64,000 nt of DNA from Lacisediminihabitans sp046156175 (GTDB lineage Bacteria; Actinomycetota; Actinomycetes; Actinomycetales; Microbacteriaceae), in the NCBI RefSeq assembly GCF_046156175.1, contig NZ_JAYLVL010000001.1, positions 868,001-932,000 of the forward strand, written 5' to 3'. Below the pieces are notes generated by a model. The model saw nothing but the letters and a program-made list of their open reading frames with translations, made no database searches and was not told where the DNA came from. The position numbers and the translations under genes were made by a program. This document shows, one piece after another, positions 51,264-61,578 of the stretch. Numbering within the stretch: the first letter of the stretch is position 1; every line of letters begins with the position of its first letter.

Positions 51264-53600
51264 CTAGGCCTGGTCCTTGCGGGTGGTCATTCGCAGGGCC
51301 CAATCGCGGGCTTTGCGCACCCGATACCGGCTGAGGAACCGGCGAAGGCCACCCACCGCCTCACGCGCGGCTTCGATGGAGGCGGATGCCTCGGTCCAGA
51401 CCCGCTCGGTGGTCTGGTCGTCGACCGGTCGACCGGAGAAGACGGCTTCATCGGCGCGGATGGCCAGCGATCTCAGCATCACCGGCTGGGCCACCTGCCG
51501 CTCGAGGTCGTCTGCGATGTGCACCCGCGTCGTCTTGCCGATAACCGAGTAGCCGAGCTCCGAATAGCGATCGAGCAGCTCGTCCCAGGCACCGGAGACT
51601 CGGTCCTCGGTGCGGGCCGCCTCGCGACGCCTTCGGGCCCGCCGGCGCTTCGCCGCGGCGATGATCAGCATCGGCACGAACACGATCACGGCCGGGATCA
51701 GGATGCTCAGGCCGAGGAGGTAGACCCATCCCGGCAGCGAGAACAGCAGCCCCTTGTCCTGCTTCTTCTGCTTCTCGAGCTCCACCGGGGTCAGCAGGTC
51801 GTCACTGTCCTTCTCGGACCGCGGGGGCTGCCGCACCTGAGGTTGCGGGATGCTCTGAGGTTTCGGCACCTGCGCCTGCGGGATATCCGTCTCCTTCGGC
51901 GTGGGGTTGAACGCCACCCAGCCCACCTTGTCGAAGGCGACCTCGACCCAGGCGGTCACGTCGTTGCCGGTCACCTGCACCGACTTCTGACCCTCGGCGA
52001 TCTTGGGCGCGAAGCCCATCACCACCCGAGCCGGATAGTTGTAGCTGCGCGCCATGAGGGCGAAGGCAGAGGCGTACTGCTCCTGGTCGCCGATCATCTG
52101 AGGGCGTTCCAGCAGCTCGCTGATGCGGTCTGCCCCGTGGCCGGCGCGGGAGGCGACGGCATCGGAGGCGCGCCCGTGGCTGAGGAAGCCCTTCTGCACG
52201 AGGGCAAGCCGGATGGCCTCCAGCTGCGCTATCGGAGTGGCCGCCTTGCCTGCGAACTCCTGCGCCTTGCTCGTCACGACATCCGGGCTGCCGACCACCG
52301 GTGGCAGATTCACGGTGGCGATCGGATCCTTGGCGAGGTCGTCGGCCGGGATGACCTTCTGCTCTTCCGCGGTCATGGTGTAGCTGTCGCCCTTGACGAG
52401 ACCGGTCGTGAGCACGGCCGTTCCGGTGGAGTGGTTGTACCGCAGGCTGTCCGTTGCGGTTTTGGCCGCCCCACCGGTGAAGTCGAGCCTGGTCGGGTAG
52501 CCGACACTGGGCAGCCAGAAGTCCTTGTAGCTGTCGATCGTGAACGTGACGTCTGTGCGCACGACCGGCGTGATGAAGGTGGGATCGGGCAGCGTGCGCC
52601 CCACCAGGTTGAAGGTGCCGGAGCCATCCGTGCTCGTCTTCGGGCCCGTCACGTTCCACAGCTTTCCCGTGTACGAGTCGAGGGTCGCTAGCCGGATCGT
52701 GTCGCCGGTCTTCAACCCGATCACGGTGAAGAGCACGTCGTCGGTGGCCTGTTTCGTGTAGTGCCGGAAGCCAGAGAGCGGGCTCGGATAGTCCAACGGA
52801 TCGAAGGGGGGTTGGATCTCCTCGCGAAGCACGAATCGTTCGTCCTTGGGCGGAGCGAGGACGAATCCGGCGCTGCCACCGAGCAATACTGCGCCGGCGA
52901 CCACGATCGCGGTTCCGGCGAGCTTTCGGGTGCGCAGGCGATTGGGGCCGGTGGATGTCGCGGTGATGGTTGGTCGACGCCACCCCAGCCAGACGAGAGC
53001 GAGAGCCGCGAACACCGCCCCGCGGATGCCCGCCTGGTAGGGCACGTCGGTGCCGATCAGGATGCCTGCGAGATAGAGCGCCACCGGACCGATCAGCGTG
53101 ATCGCGAAGCGCCAGGCCGATCGCGGCTTCGACGAGAGCCAGCGGGCGGCGAGCGAGCTGGAGACGAGTGCCACGATCCAGGCGGCGAAGTACGGGATCA
53201 CGGTGATGTAGGCGGGTGCACCGATCGGGGTGCGAAGCGTGACGATGTCAGACCAGCCGTAGACCGCGCCGATCGCGAGACTCTCGAGCGACGCGAGAGT
53301 GGGGAGCACGCCGAACAGCGCCTGCTGGGGCACCGCGATGGCCGTGCCGAAGAGGAAGTATCCGACGACGGCGACGAGCACCAGGGCGATGATGTTGACG
53401 CGGAAGACCGAGGCGAGGATGCCGGTCGCTGCTCCGAGCGCCAGCCCACCGAGGCCCGCGACCAGAAAGCCGTAGCCGCCGAAGGACGGTTCGAAGCCGA
53501 GCACGCCGAGCACGGCGAGCACGAGTAACACGGTGATATCGGCCCAGGTGCGACCTGTCGGGCGGCGGATGCCGCGGGTGGGGATCGACGTGTCCGTCAT
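51264..53600 (-). CDS. Transglutaminase-like membrane protein (DUF3488/TgpA type), catalytic Cys and His missing
   Basis: 778-aa paralogue of the protein at 28962-31298, with the same layout: N-terminal helices, extracytoplasmic transglutaminase-fold domain, C-terminal helix (YLLGLSILIPAVIVFVPMLII) and cytoplasmic tail. At the catalytic Cys position the sequence is GDQEQYASAFALMARSYNYP, against GYCIHFASAM in the other copy, so Cys is Gln. At the His position it is NDVTAWVEVAFDKVGW, against HDLHAWPELYFEGIGW, so His is Thr. It is therefore likely non-catalytic and a structural or binding component. ATG at 53600 overlaps the DUF58 stop; the longer frame upstream lies inside the DUF58 gene. Confidence 0.9.
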   Translation of the reverse strand: MTDTSIPTRGIRRPTGRTWADITVLLVLAVLGVLGFEPSFGGYGFLVAGLGGLALGAATGILASVFRVNIIALVLVAVVGYFLFGTAIAVPQQALFGVLPTLASLESLAIGAVYGWSDIVTLRTPIGAPAYITVIPYFAAWIVALVSSSLAARWLSSKPRSAWRFAITLIGPVALYLAGILIGTDVPYQAGIRGAVFAALALVWLGWRRPTITATSTGPNRLRTRKLAGTAIVVAGAVLLGGSAGFVLAPPKDERFVLREEIQPPFDPLDYPSPLSGFRHYTKQATDDVLFTVIGLKTGDTIRLATLDSYTGKLWNVTGPKTSTDGSGTFNLVGRTLPDPTFITPVVRTDVTFTIDSYKDFWLPSVGYPTRLDFTGGAAKTATDSLRYNHSTGTAVLTTGLVKGDSYTMTAEEQKVIPADDLAKDPIATVNLPPVVGSPDVVTSKAQEFAGKAATPIAQLEAIRLALVQKGFLSHGRASDAVASRAGHGADRISELLERPQMIGDQEQYASAFALMARSYNYPARVVMGFAPKIAEGQKSVQVTGNDVTAWVEVAFDKVGWVAFNPTPKETDIPQAQVPKPQSIPQPQVRQPPRSEKDSDDLLTPVELEKQKKQDKGLLFSLPGWVYLLGLSILIPAVIVFVPMLIIAAAKRRRARRRREAARTEDRVSGAWDELLDRYSELGYSVIGKTTRVHIADDLERQVAQPVMLRSLAIRADEAVFSGRPVDDQTTERVWTEASASIEAAREAVGGLRRFLSRYRVRKARDWALRMTTRKDQA

Positions 53601-54883
53601 CAGCTGAGCCCCCGAACCAGCCGCGAGAGATCGGAGAGGTCGCCGACGGTGATCACGGTGAGGCCCGCGACGGAGGCGATCTTCGGCTGCGCGCCGGCCA
53701 CGACGTGGAACGCCACCTGCGCGGTGTCCTGGCCGAACAGCGATTCGACGCTGCGGTACTCGCCGGTCGTCATATTCGACCCGCCGATCATCATCACGAC
53801 GCTGGGGGCGGGAAGGCGCCGGGTGCGTTCGCGGGCGAAGTCCCGGATGCTCGGGTAGACCCGTCCGACCGGATCGATGCGACACGAGGCATCCAGCATC
53901 GAGGTGACGGTCTGGGTGCGCCAGACGCCGGACTCGCTCACCACGTTCATCTGCACGCCGTCTCGGATCACCTGGGCGGCGATCGAGGCGGTGACCGAGA
54001 TCGCGAGTTCGAATTCCTCGTCCGAGGCGTAGAGGTCGCCCCGCGAGGCAAGGATCATCGTCACCTGCGAACGCCGCGTCTCTTCGAACTGCCGCACCAT
54101 CAGCTGGCCGATGCGCGCAGAGGTGCGCCAGTGCACATAGCGGCGATCGTCCCCCGGCACGTAAGGACGCAGGGCATGGAAGGCGATGTCGTTGTTGGTG
54201 ATCTTCTTGGAGACCTGCCCCTCGAGGTCGCGCACGAGACCGGCTGCGGAGGGGGCGAGGCGCACCGTCTTCGGATGCACGAAGAGGTCGACCGCGTCCG
54301 CCCACTTGAGGGCCCGACGCAACATGCCGAGCTGGTCGCCGCGCACGGACTCGGCGGGCCCAGCGATGATCACGGCACGCCTATTGGTCGGCACCGCGAA
54401 GAGTTCCTCGTGCTCCTCTTTCGGCTTCATCGCGGGCAGCTGGAACTCCGCGATCGCCCGGCCAACCGGCAGCTCCATGCGGGTGGGGGTGAGACCGCGG
54501 GTGCCGATGTTCGTGACCACCATCCGCCCCATGGCCCGGTCCCCCACGACGACCCGGCGCGGGTTCAGCTCCACGAGCACGCCGTAGGACGCACGTCCGA
54601 AGAGGAACACCGCGCACAGCGCGAGAGAGGCGAGCAGGATGAAACCGAGATAGGTGAACTCCTGCCACCCGAAGACCGCGCTGAGAACGAGTGCCACCAG
54701 CGAGAGCCCCAGCACGAGCCATCCGGCCGCCGTGATCGTTCGGAACACCGGCCCGGCGACACGCCAGACGGCCCTGACGACCGGCGCGACGATCGCACCC
54801 ACGGCAGTGAGCAGTCGGGTGCCGCGGGCTCCGAGCCTCTGAAGAGGCACGGCCAGCCCGGGTTTCGAGTCGGTGACGGTCAT
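53600..54883 (-). CDS. DUF58 domain protein (MoxR partner)
   Basis: 427-aa membrane protein with helices near residues 52-95 (AAGWLVLGLSLVALVLSAVFG and FTYLGFILLASLALCAVFLF) and the DUF58 motif LRPYVPGDDRRYVHWRTSAR. It is coupled to the pseudo-transglutaminase gene (1-base overlap) and follows the MoxR gene by 10 bases. Paralogue of the protein at 31285-32709. Confidence 0.92.
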   Translation of the reverse strand: MTVTDSKPGLAVPLQRLGARGTRLLTAVGAIVAPVVRAVWRVAGPVFRTITAAGWLVLGLSLVALVLSAVFGWQEFTYLGFILLASLALCAVFLFGRASYGVLVELNPRRVVVGDRAMGRMVVTNIGTRGLTPTRMELPVGRAIAEFQLPAMKPKEEHEELFAVPTNRRAVIIAGPAESVRGDQLGMLRRALKWADAVDLFVHPKTVRLAPSAAGLVRDLEGQVSKKITNNDIAFHALRPYVPGDDRRYVHWRTSARIGQLMVRQFEETRRSQVTMILASRGDLYASDEEFELAISVTASIAAQVIRDGVQMNVVSESGVWRTQTVTSMLDASCRIDPVGRVYPSIRDFARERTRRLPAPSVVMMIGGSNMTTGEYRSVESLFGQDTAQVAFHVVAGAQPKIASVAGLTVITVGDLSDLSRLVRGLS

Positions 54884-54893
54884 GGTGGGGAGG

Positions 54894-55862
54894 TCACGCC
54901 GCCCGGTAGGTGGGGGGCTCGATGTCGAGCAGGATGCGACTGACGATGTCTTCGGCCTTCACGCCGGCGAACTCCGACTCCGGGTCGAGGATGATGCGGT
55001 GCGCGAGCACCGGCACCGCGAGATCCCGCACGTCATCCGGCGTCGCATAGGTGCGGCCCTGGGTGATCGCCCAGGTCTTGATGGCGCGGGCGAGTGCCAT
55101 CGCGCCCCGCATGCTGACTCCGAGCACCACGTCACGGTTCTTGCGGGTCGCCTCGACGATCTCATTGAGGTACTGCATGACCGACTCGTCCACGAAGACC
55201 TCGGAGGCAAGTCCTGCCATGGCCACGATCGACTCCGGTTTGATGATGGGGGTGACGAGGGATGCGCGGGCGCGGGTGGCCGAGTCCATCAGCAGGGCGA
55301 CCGCGGTCTTGGCATCCGGGTAGCCGAGCGTTGTCTTGATCAGGAAGCGGTCGAGCTGCGCTTCGGGCAGCTTGTAGGTGCCGGCCTGTTCCACCGGGTT
55401 CTGGGTGGCGATCACCAGGAACGGTGCACCGACCCCGTGGCCCTCGCCGTCGATCGTGACGACGCCCTCTTCCATCACCTCGAGCAGTGCACTCTGGGTC
55501 TTCGGGCTCGCCCGGTTGATCTCGTCCGCGAGCACGATCGAGGCGAAGATCGGTCCCTGGTGAAACTGGAACTTGCCCTTGGACTGGTCGTAGATCTGCA
55601 CGCCGGTGACGTCGGAGGGCAGGAGGTCGGGGGTGAACTGGATGCGCGAGGTCGTGCCATCCAGGCTGTTCGCGAGGGCCTTCGCCAACACTGTCTTGCC
55701 CGTGCCGGGGTAATCCTCCAGCAACACGTGGCCGTCGGAGACGAGCGCTGTGAGCACGAGCCGGATCACATGGCTCTTGCCGACGATCGCCTTGTCGACG
55801 TTCGCGACGAGCTTTTGGAAGGCATCGGCGAACCAGGTCGCCTGCTCCTGGGTTACGGGCAT
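54894..55862 (-). CDS. MoxR family AAA+ ATPase
   Basis: 322-aa ATPase with Walker A EDYPGTGKTVLAKALA, Walker B IVLADEINRASPKTQSALLE, sensor 1 VIATQNPVEQAGTYKLPEAQ and VSMRGAMALARAIKTWA in the lid. ATG at 55862 gives MPVTQEQATWFADAF. It lies 23 bases after the giant Ig-protein stop, so all five genes down to the FHA gene are probably one transcript. The likely client is the DUF58 protein. Confidence 0.95.
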   Translation of the reverse strand: MPVTQEQATWFADAFQKLVANVDKAIVGKSHVIRLVLTALVSDGHVLLEDYPGTGKTVLAKALANSLDGTTSRIQFTPDLLPSDVTGVQIYDQSKGKFQFHQGPIFASIVLADEINRASPKTQSALLEVMEEGVVTIDGEGHGVGAPFLVIATQNPVEQAGTYKLPEAQLDRFLIKTTLGYPDAKTAVALLMDSATRARASLVTPIIKPESIVAMAGLASEVFVDESVMQYLNEIVEATRKNRDVVLGVSMRGAMALARAIKTWAITQGRTYATPDDVRDLAVPVLAHRIILDPESEFAGVKAEDIVSRILLDIEPPTYRAA

Positions 55863-55885
55863 GGGTTCACTTTCGGTCGGGATCG

Positions 55886-58800
55886 CTAGAAGTTGAAGTT
55901 GACGGTGTTGCTCTTCACGCCGTCGACGGTCACGTAGGTGCCGTTGAAGCCGCAGTACTTGGTGCTCAGGTAGGTGTTGCCGGAGAAGGTGGCCGACCCG
56001 AACGAGCCCTGGCAGTAGAAGTCGATGGTGTGGCCACCGCCTCCGAAGTCGTGCAGGGTCACGTCGTACTTGTGGCAGTTGCCCGAACACGTGCCACCGG
56101 ACTGGCCGGTCGGATCCGCCTTCAGCTCGACCGAGGGGTTCAGTGGCGTCACCTTGATGTTGCCTGAGGCACTTCCGGCCTGCCCGTTCCCCGCGTTGTT
56201 GCGTGCATAGACGGAGATCGAATGGTTTCCCGCACCGAGATTGCCCTTGGTCACGCTCGTTGCGGTGGTCACCACGTTGCCGCCGCCATCGATCGAGTAC
56301 ACGTATTCCATGTTGTCGGTGACGGCCGGACCGCCTCCCGGAGAGGACCAGTTGAAGCGGATGGTTCCGGGGTCCGTGTCAGCCACGATGGTGGCGCTCG
56401 GGTTGATCTTGCCGGGAACCGTCTGGTTCTGGATCGCCACGGTGTTCGAGGTGCCGGTAGCGCCCGTCTTGCCGCCGGTGTTCTGAGCGGAGACGGTGAA
56501 GCTGTAGCTTCCGGCACCGAGACCGCTGACCGGAAGGCTTGAGGTGCCGGTGGTCGTGCCCGTCGCACCATTGCTCGCGCGCCACGTGTAGGTGGTCGAA
56601 CCACCGCCGCTGTTCACCGCACCCCAGGTGGCCTTGATGCTGCCGGACGGAGCCCATGGGCTCGTCACGGTCGCGGTCACCGCGGGCGTACCGGGCGTGC
56701 CATAGGGGGTGACCTGGTCGCTCTCCACCGACCATTGGCCCGCTCCGTGCACGTTGATGGCGCGTGCCGAGAAGGTGTAGGCCGTGCCGTTCGTCAACCC
56801 GGAGATCGTGCAGTCGGCGCCGGCAGTGCAGTTGGCCGTTGCCCCGCCGGGCGTCGCTCTCACGTCGTAGGAAGTGATCGGCTTGCCGTTCGAGGCTGGC
56901 GCGATGAACCGCCAGGTCGCGTTGCCGTCTCCGCCGATCGCAGAGGTGCGGGTGGGCTTCGCCACCTGGTCGGGAACATCGCTGACGATCACCGAGATCG
57001 TGCCGTTGACCTGGCGATCCTTGTCTTCCGTGGCATCCTGCACGGTGTAGACGACCTCGATCCGGCCATCCTTGAGCGCGGCGCTCGGCGTCACGGTGAC
57101 CGAATCCTTGGTGAACGAAATCGACGCCGGCTGCCCGCTGTTCTGCACTTTCGCATCCACGATGGTGAGCTTCTCGCCGGTGGTCTGGTACGGATTCGAG
57201 TCGTTGGTGAGCGGATGCGCCACGACGGCCCCGTCGCCGCGTTGCGTCTCGTAGGTGTCGGAGACGGCGACGGCAAGCGGGCGGCTGGAGCCGACGACGG
57301 TCACGTTGATCGTCCCAGGCACGGTGAACTTGTCCCACTTGAGCGTCACGCCGAGCTTGTAGCTGCTGCCCTTCTTCGCGTTACGCGGTGTCGTGAGGGT
57401 GAGCTGCGATCCGTTGAGGCTGGCCTGGAGTCCGGCGGAGGCACCGGTGATGTCGGAGTAGGTCACCTCCTGCAGGATCTGCGGGTTCGGATGCCCTGTC
57501 GATGCCCGCAGGTCGAGGGTGCTGGTCTCACCGACCTCCACCTGCGCGTTCGGGCTCGTGAACTCCGGCGGCGTGTCCCGGAACTGCGGGTCGCCCACCA
57601 CGATGGTGAGAGTCAGATCGTTCTTCAGACCCTTCGGGTCGTCCTTCGACGCCCCATCGGAGACGGAGAACTTCACCGCCGCGGGTCCGCGGTAGTCCTT
57701 GGCCGGGGTGAAGGTGATCGTGTCGGCGTCGACGTAGGGCGAGGCACCGTTGCTCTGCAGGGCGCTCACCGTGGCCTTGTCGATGATGTGCGCCTCACGC
57801 CCGGAGGGCACCTTGAGGATGTCCTTCAACTTCCAGGTGCGGGTCTCGTTCATGCTGACGTACTGCACCGGAAGCGAGGGATCGATCGTCGGTGGCTGGT
57901 CGAAGTCCTTCGACACCGCGGCCGGCACCAGGATGAACGCCATCGCGGTCAGCTTGTCTTTCTCGTTGGTCACCCGGTACGCGATCGCCTGGCGGGTCTT
58001 GCCCGGCGTCACCTCGATGCGGCCGTTCTTCTCGAGCAGTTTCGCCGAGTCGGCGTTCGGACCCTCCACGCTGATGACGAGGTCTTCGGTGGGCCCGGAG
58101 GGGTTGAACGCGTGACCATCGAAGACATCGACGGTGGTGGACTGCTTGCCCGCGATGGTCTTGGGAAGGATCGAGATGTCCTCGGCGGTGGGCGGAAGGA
58201 TCGGGGCATCCTTCGTCACCTTCACCAGCACGTAGCTCACGGACTTGCCGCCGCGGTTGTTGGTGAGCTCGTAACGCATCGAGAAGGACTGCTCGGTGTC
58301 CGGTGCGGTCAGCACCAGGTACTGGCCCTTCACCACCGAGGCCTTGATGCCCTGCGGCACGTCGATGAGCTTCTTCGAGACCTGGATCGGCGCACTCTGC
58401 GGATCGGAGTCGTTGGCGACGAGGTCGACCTGAGCCACTCGCCCCGGCCGCACGGACACGCTGTCCGGAGCGGCGATCGGGTTCGACAGCGACTTGGGCG
58501 GAGGGATGACCGCGATCTTGATGTCGGCATCGCCGGTGGCGCCGAAGGCATCGAAGACCTTGTAACTGAAGGTGTCGGTTCCGGATGCCGCGGCGGATGA
58601 CTTGTAGATGAAGAAGTCGGCACCCTGGCTCTCGATCGAGCCGAGGCTCGGCCCGACCGGGAAGCTCAGCAGCTGGGCGGAGTCGCCGTCGGGGTCGATT
58701 CCATCGAGCGGGATCTGCACCTTGATCGAGTCGCCGGCGAGCACCCGTGCGGTGAGCGGGCGGGGGGTGGGGTCCTGGTTTCCCTTGGCATCCAGCCCGA

Positions 58801-61420
58801 TGACCGTGAAGGTGGCCGTAGCGGTCGCGGTCTCTCCGAAGGGGTCGAGCACCCGGTAGTCGACGGTGTATTCGCCCGGGGTCATGGGCGCCTGGAACCG
58901 CAGCCTGTTCTTGCTCACGAAGGCGAGCCCGGCCGTCGGAGGGGTCACCAGTGTGGTGTCGAGAGTCATCGGCGAGCGGTCGGGGTGCACGTCGTTGGCG
59001 AGCACATCGAGAGTGGCGACGTCCCCGACACGTACCTTCGCGGTATCGTTCGCGGCGATCGGCGGCTGGTGTTTCGTCAGGGCGGGCACGGGCACCACTG
59101 TCACGCCTGCCGTCGCCTCGTGGGAACCATCCGAGATCGTGTAGTTGAAGCTCACCTGCTCGGTGAGGGCAGCGGGCGAGGTGACGCGGATCTGGGCGCT
59201 TTCGAGCAGCTCCACGACGAGACCCTTCGCGATGAGCTCCGGGGGCACGGCGATGGACTGCACCGCGAGCACCCGCCCATTGGGGCTCACGTCGTTGGTG
59301 AGCACCGACACCGTTGTCGGCTCATCACCTCGGAGGTACGCGGTGTCTTTCACCGCGACCGGGGGAAGCGAATCGTCCTGGGGCTTGTCGCGCACGTCGA
59401 CCCGCACGAGGCCCACACTCGTTGTCGCACCCGCCTGGAGCGTGTATTTGAGATAGTAGACGCCGGCCTCAGACGAACTGAAGGTGATCTCTTTCGAATC
59501 GGAATTGAAGGAGGCCACCGCCTTGCCACTCGGAGCCTCCATGGCCACGAGTTGCAGCTGCATCCCGGACGGCGAGATGTCGTTGTCGAGGGGTTTCACG
59601 ACGACCGTGTCGTTGGTGAACACCGTGGCGAAGTCGGGAGTGCCCACGGGATCGAGGGACCCCGCCGGCTTCACATCCACCGTGAGCGTTCCCTGCACCT
59701 GAGCTCCATGGCCGTCGCTCACCAGGAAGACGACGTCTTTCTTGCCCATCTCGGAGGTCTGGTGGGTGAAGGTGACCAAACCGTCCGGAGTGAAGCGCAC
59801 CAGGTCGCCCGACTTGGGTGAGGCGTTCACGAGATAGAGGTCGTCGCCGTCGGGGTCACGCCAATTGGTCAGCACGTTATAGGAGACCGTCTGGTCGGCC
59901 TCGACACTCACGCCGCCCTTTCGGATCTCGACCGGCTCCTGGTTGCTGCTCTCCGGCACGACGTGTGCGGTCACCCGCGCCGTCGCGGTGCCGCCTCGAC
60001 CATCGTCGACCGTATAGCCGAAGGACACCGATCCGACGAATCCCTCCGCGGGCGTGAACTGCAGGGCGCGGCCGCCGTCGATCGGGTCGAGATGGCCGGT
60101 CGAATCCGCGATGCCCTCGAAGGCGGAGATCACCAGCACGTCACCATCCGGGTCGGTGTCGTTGTCGAGCAGCGGCAGGATCGTCGTGCGTCCCGGGCGG
60201 ATGCCGAAACTGTCGTCGACGGCCGTCGGCGCGCGGTTCACGTCGGTGCGCTGGGCGAGAGTGTCTTCGAAGGACTGGGTTGCGGACTTCTGGTCGCCGG
60301 TCTCCTCGCTCTGCTTCTCGGCGGGAGGCGTCACGTCATCCCAGTTGTCCACGAGACGCATATTCTCGTTGACGAGCCAGACGTTGCCGTTGCTGAGGTC
60401 GTTGAGAGCAATGACCGTGCGGTTCACCCGGAACTCGAGCTCGCTGCCCCGCGTGGGTTCCTCGATGTCATGTCGCACCGGCTTCTGCCCGTCGCACGCG
60501 AGCAGGTACCTCTGGGATGTCGCCCACGCGCCGTGCGCGCAGCCGGAGAGGAAGACCGGGGCAGAGACCCCCGCCGCATTCTTCGCCGGGGTGGTCACGT
60601 CTGCGGGAATGGTCTTCACCGAGCCGGAACCGAGATCGACCTCGAGAAGGGAATCCGCGGTGGCGACGACGGCGTAGTTCGACTTCGCCCCCACCTGTTG
60701 CAGTCGAAGGCCGGTCTTCGGAAGTTTGTGCTTCGTGCCGTCCTGAGTGATGAACTCGTTGGTGGACTGGTCGAAGATCACGGCCTGCTCCCCGACCGCG
60801 GAGATCTGGAACTCGCCGACCGAGGGGAAGTCCGAGGCGACCGGCGGGGTGGCCAGGGTGTCCATCCGGTAGATCTTCTTCTTGGTCGGAGACACCGCGA
60901 TGATGGCACCGGCCTTGGTGATGGTGGCATGGCCGCCGACGCCCAGTTTCACGAGCGGCGGTGTCGAGACGTAGTTGAATTGCAGGTCACCGACGGAGGG
61001 CACCGCCCAGAGCTCGCCCTTGGGCGACACGATGATCAGGGTCGCACCGCCGTACCCGACCTCCGAGTTCTTCGGCACGTCGATCGCAGAGGTGACTTCG
61101 GTGGAGGCGGGGTCGACCGACTCGATGCGGCCGGCATCCGGATTGTGCATGTAGAGCGAGTCGCCGTCTTGCAGCACCTCGAACTTCGCGCTCGAGGCGA
61201 CGACCGAGCCGTTGAGCTCGTCGATCTGGCGGTTGAGACGCCCGCCGAGCAGTTGTTTTCCGTTCGTCACCCACACATCGCGCGAGGTGAGCTCCACGTC
61301 CGTGACGGGGAAGCCCGGATGCAGCGCGGCGATGGTCAGCGGCACCCCGGCCACTACCGCGATGACGAGCGCGGATGCGAGCGTTTTGCGGCTCTTCACC
61401 CATCGTCCGACCGCACTCAC
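55886..61420 (-). CDS. Giant membrane-anchored Ig-like/fibronectin III surface protein (1844 aa)
   Basis: N-terminal transmembrane anchor TLASALVIAVVAGVPLTIAAL (residues about 13-33) with an extracytoplasmic body. Residues about 40-390 are strand-rich and beta-propeller-like (DVWVTNGKQLLGG, YLLACDGQKP). Residues about 395-1480 hold roughly ten Ig/cadherin-like repeats with calcium-type loops (NDTDPDGDVLVI, RDPDGDDLYL, NDVSPNGRVLAV, NDVHPDRSPMTL, DGIDPDGDSAQLL). Residues about 1483-1757 are three FnIII domains (SYDVRATPGG, ISGLTNGTAYTFSARAINVHG). A last domain has four Cys (CSGNC, YCQG, KYCGF). No LPXTG sorting signal. GTG start at 61420. It may be an adhesin or envelope scaffold assembled by the adjacent MoxR/DUF58/TgpA proteins. 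Confidence 0.9.
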   Translation of the reverse strand: MSAVGRWVKSRKTLASALVIAVVAGVPLTIAALHPGFPVTDVELTSRDVWVTNGKQLLGGRLNRQIDELNGSVVASSAKFEVLQDGDSLYMHNPDAGRIESVDPASTEVTSAIDVPKNSEVGYGGATLIIVSPKGELWAVPSVGDLQFNYVSTPPLVKLGVGGHATITKAGAIIAVSPTKKKIYRMDTLATPPVASDFPSVGEFQISAVGEQAVIFDQSTNEFITQDGTKHKLPKTGLRLQQVGAKSNYAVVATADSLLEVDLGSGSVKTIPADVTTPAKNAAGVSAPVFLSGCAHGAWATSQRYLLACDGQKPVRHDIEEPTRGSELEFRVNRTVIALNDLSNGNVWLVNENMRLVDNWDDVTPPAEKQSEETGDQKSATQSFEDTLAQRTDVNRAPTAVDDSFGIRPGRTTILPLLDNDTDPDGDVLVISAFEGIADSTGHLDPIDGGRALQFTPAEGFVGSVSFGYTVDDGRGGTATARVTAHVVPESSNQEPVEIRKGGVSVEADQTVSYNVLTNWRDPDGDDLYLVNASPKSGDLVRFTPDGLVTFTHQTSEMGKKDVVFLVSDGHGAQVQGTLTVDVKPAGSLDPVGTPDFATVFTNDTVVVKPLDNDISPSGMQLQLVAMEAPSGKAVASFNSDSKEITFSSSEAGVYYLKYTLQAGATTSVGLVRVDVRDKPQDDSLPPVAVKDTAYLRGDEPTTVSVLTNDVSPNGRVLAVQSIAVPPELIAKGLVVELLESAQIRVTSPAALTEQVSFNYTISDGSHEATAGVTVVPVPALTKHQPPIAANDTAKVRVGDVATLDVLANDVHPDRSPMTLDTTLVTPPTAGLAFVSKNRLRFQAPMTPGEYTVDYRVLDPFGETATATATFTVIGLDAKGNQDPTPRPLTARVLAGDSIKVQIPLDGIDPDGDSAQLLSFPVGPSLGSIESQGADFFIYKSSAAASGTDTFSYKVFDAFGATGDADIKIAVIPPPKSLSNPIAAPDSVSVRPGRVAQVDLVANDSDPQSAPIQVSKKLIDVPQGIKASVVKGQYLVLTAPDTEQSFSMRYELTNNRGGKSVSYVLVKVTKDAPILPPTAEDISILPKTIAGKQSTTVDVFDGHAFNPSGPTEDLVISVEGPNADSAKLLEKNGRIEVTPGKTRQAIAYRVTNEKDKLTAMAFILVPAAVSKDFDQPPTIDPSLPVQYVSMNETRTWKLKDILKVPSGREAHIIDKATVSALQSNGASPYVDADTITFTPAKDYRGPAAVKFSVSDGASKDDPKGLKNDLTLTIVVGDPQFRDTPPEFTSPNAQVEVGETSTLDLRASTGHPNPQILQEVTYSDITGASAGLQASLNGSQLTLTTPRNAKKGSSYKLGVTLKWDKFTVPGTINVTVVGSSRPLAVAVSDTYETQRGDGAVVAHPLTNDSNPYQTTGEKLTIVDAKVQNSGQPASISFTKDSVTVTPSAALKDGRIEVVYTVQDATEDKDRQVNGTISVIVSDVPDQVAKPTRTSAIGGDGNATWRFIAPASNGKPITSYDVRATPGGATANCTAGADCTISGLTNGTAYTFSARAINVHGAGQWSVESDQVTPYGTPGTPAVTATVTSPWAPSGSIKATWGAVNSGGGSTTYTWRASNGATGTTTGTSSLPVSGLGAGSYSFTVSAQNTGGKTGATGTSNTVAIQNQTVPGKINPSATIVADTDPGTIRFNWSSPGGGPAVTDNMEYVYSIDGGGNVVTTATSVTKGNLGAGNHSISVYARNNAGNGQAGSASGNIKVTPLNPSVELKADPTGQSGGTCSGNCHKYDVTLHDFGGGGHTIDFYCQGSFGSATFSGNTYLSTKYCGFNGTYVTVDGVKSNTVNFNF

Positions 61421-61578
61421 GCGTGACCCCCCACGGCTGATTTACCGGCGATTTGCAACGGCCGTCCCCACGGGGGCCCGGTAGCTGGAATCAACCTAAC
61501 ACGGCGAATAATCGTCGGATAACCCGGAGGATGGGCAGCACTACCCATGGTCGAACGGCCCTCTGGCTGTGCCGGCCT

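Noticed and set aside
51264..54305. 1013-codon frame suggesting an extended transglutaminase
   Set aside because: The first 235 codons lie in a different phase inside the DUF58 gene; ATG 53600 with a TGATG overlap is the natural start.
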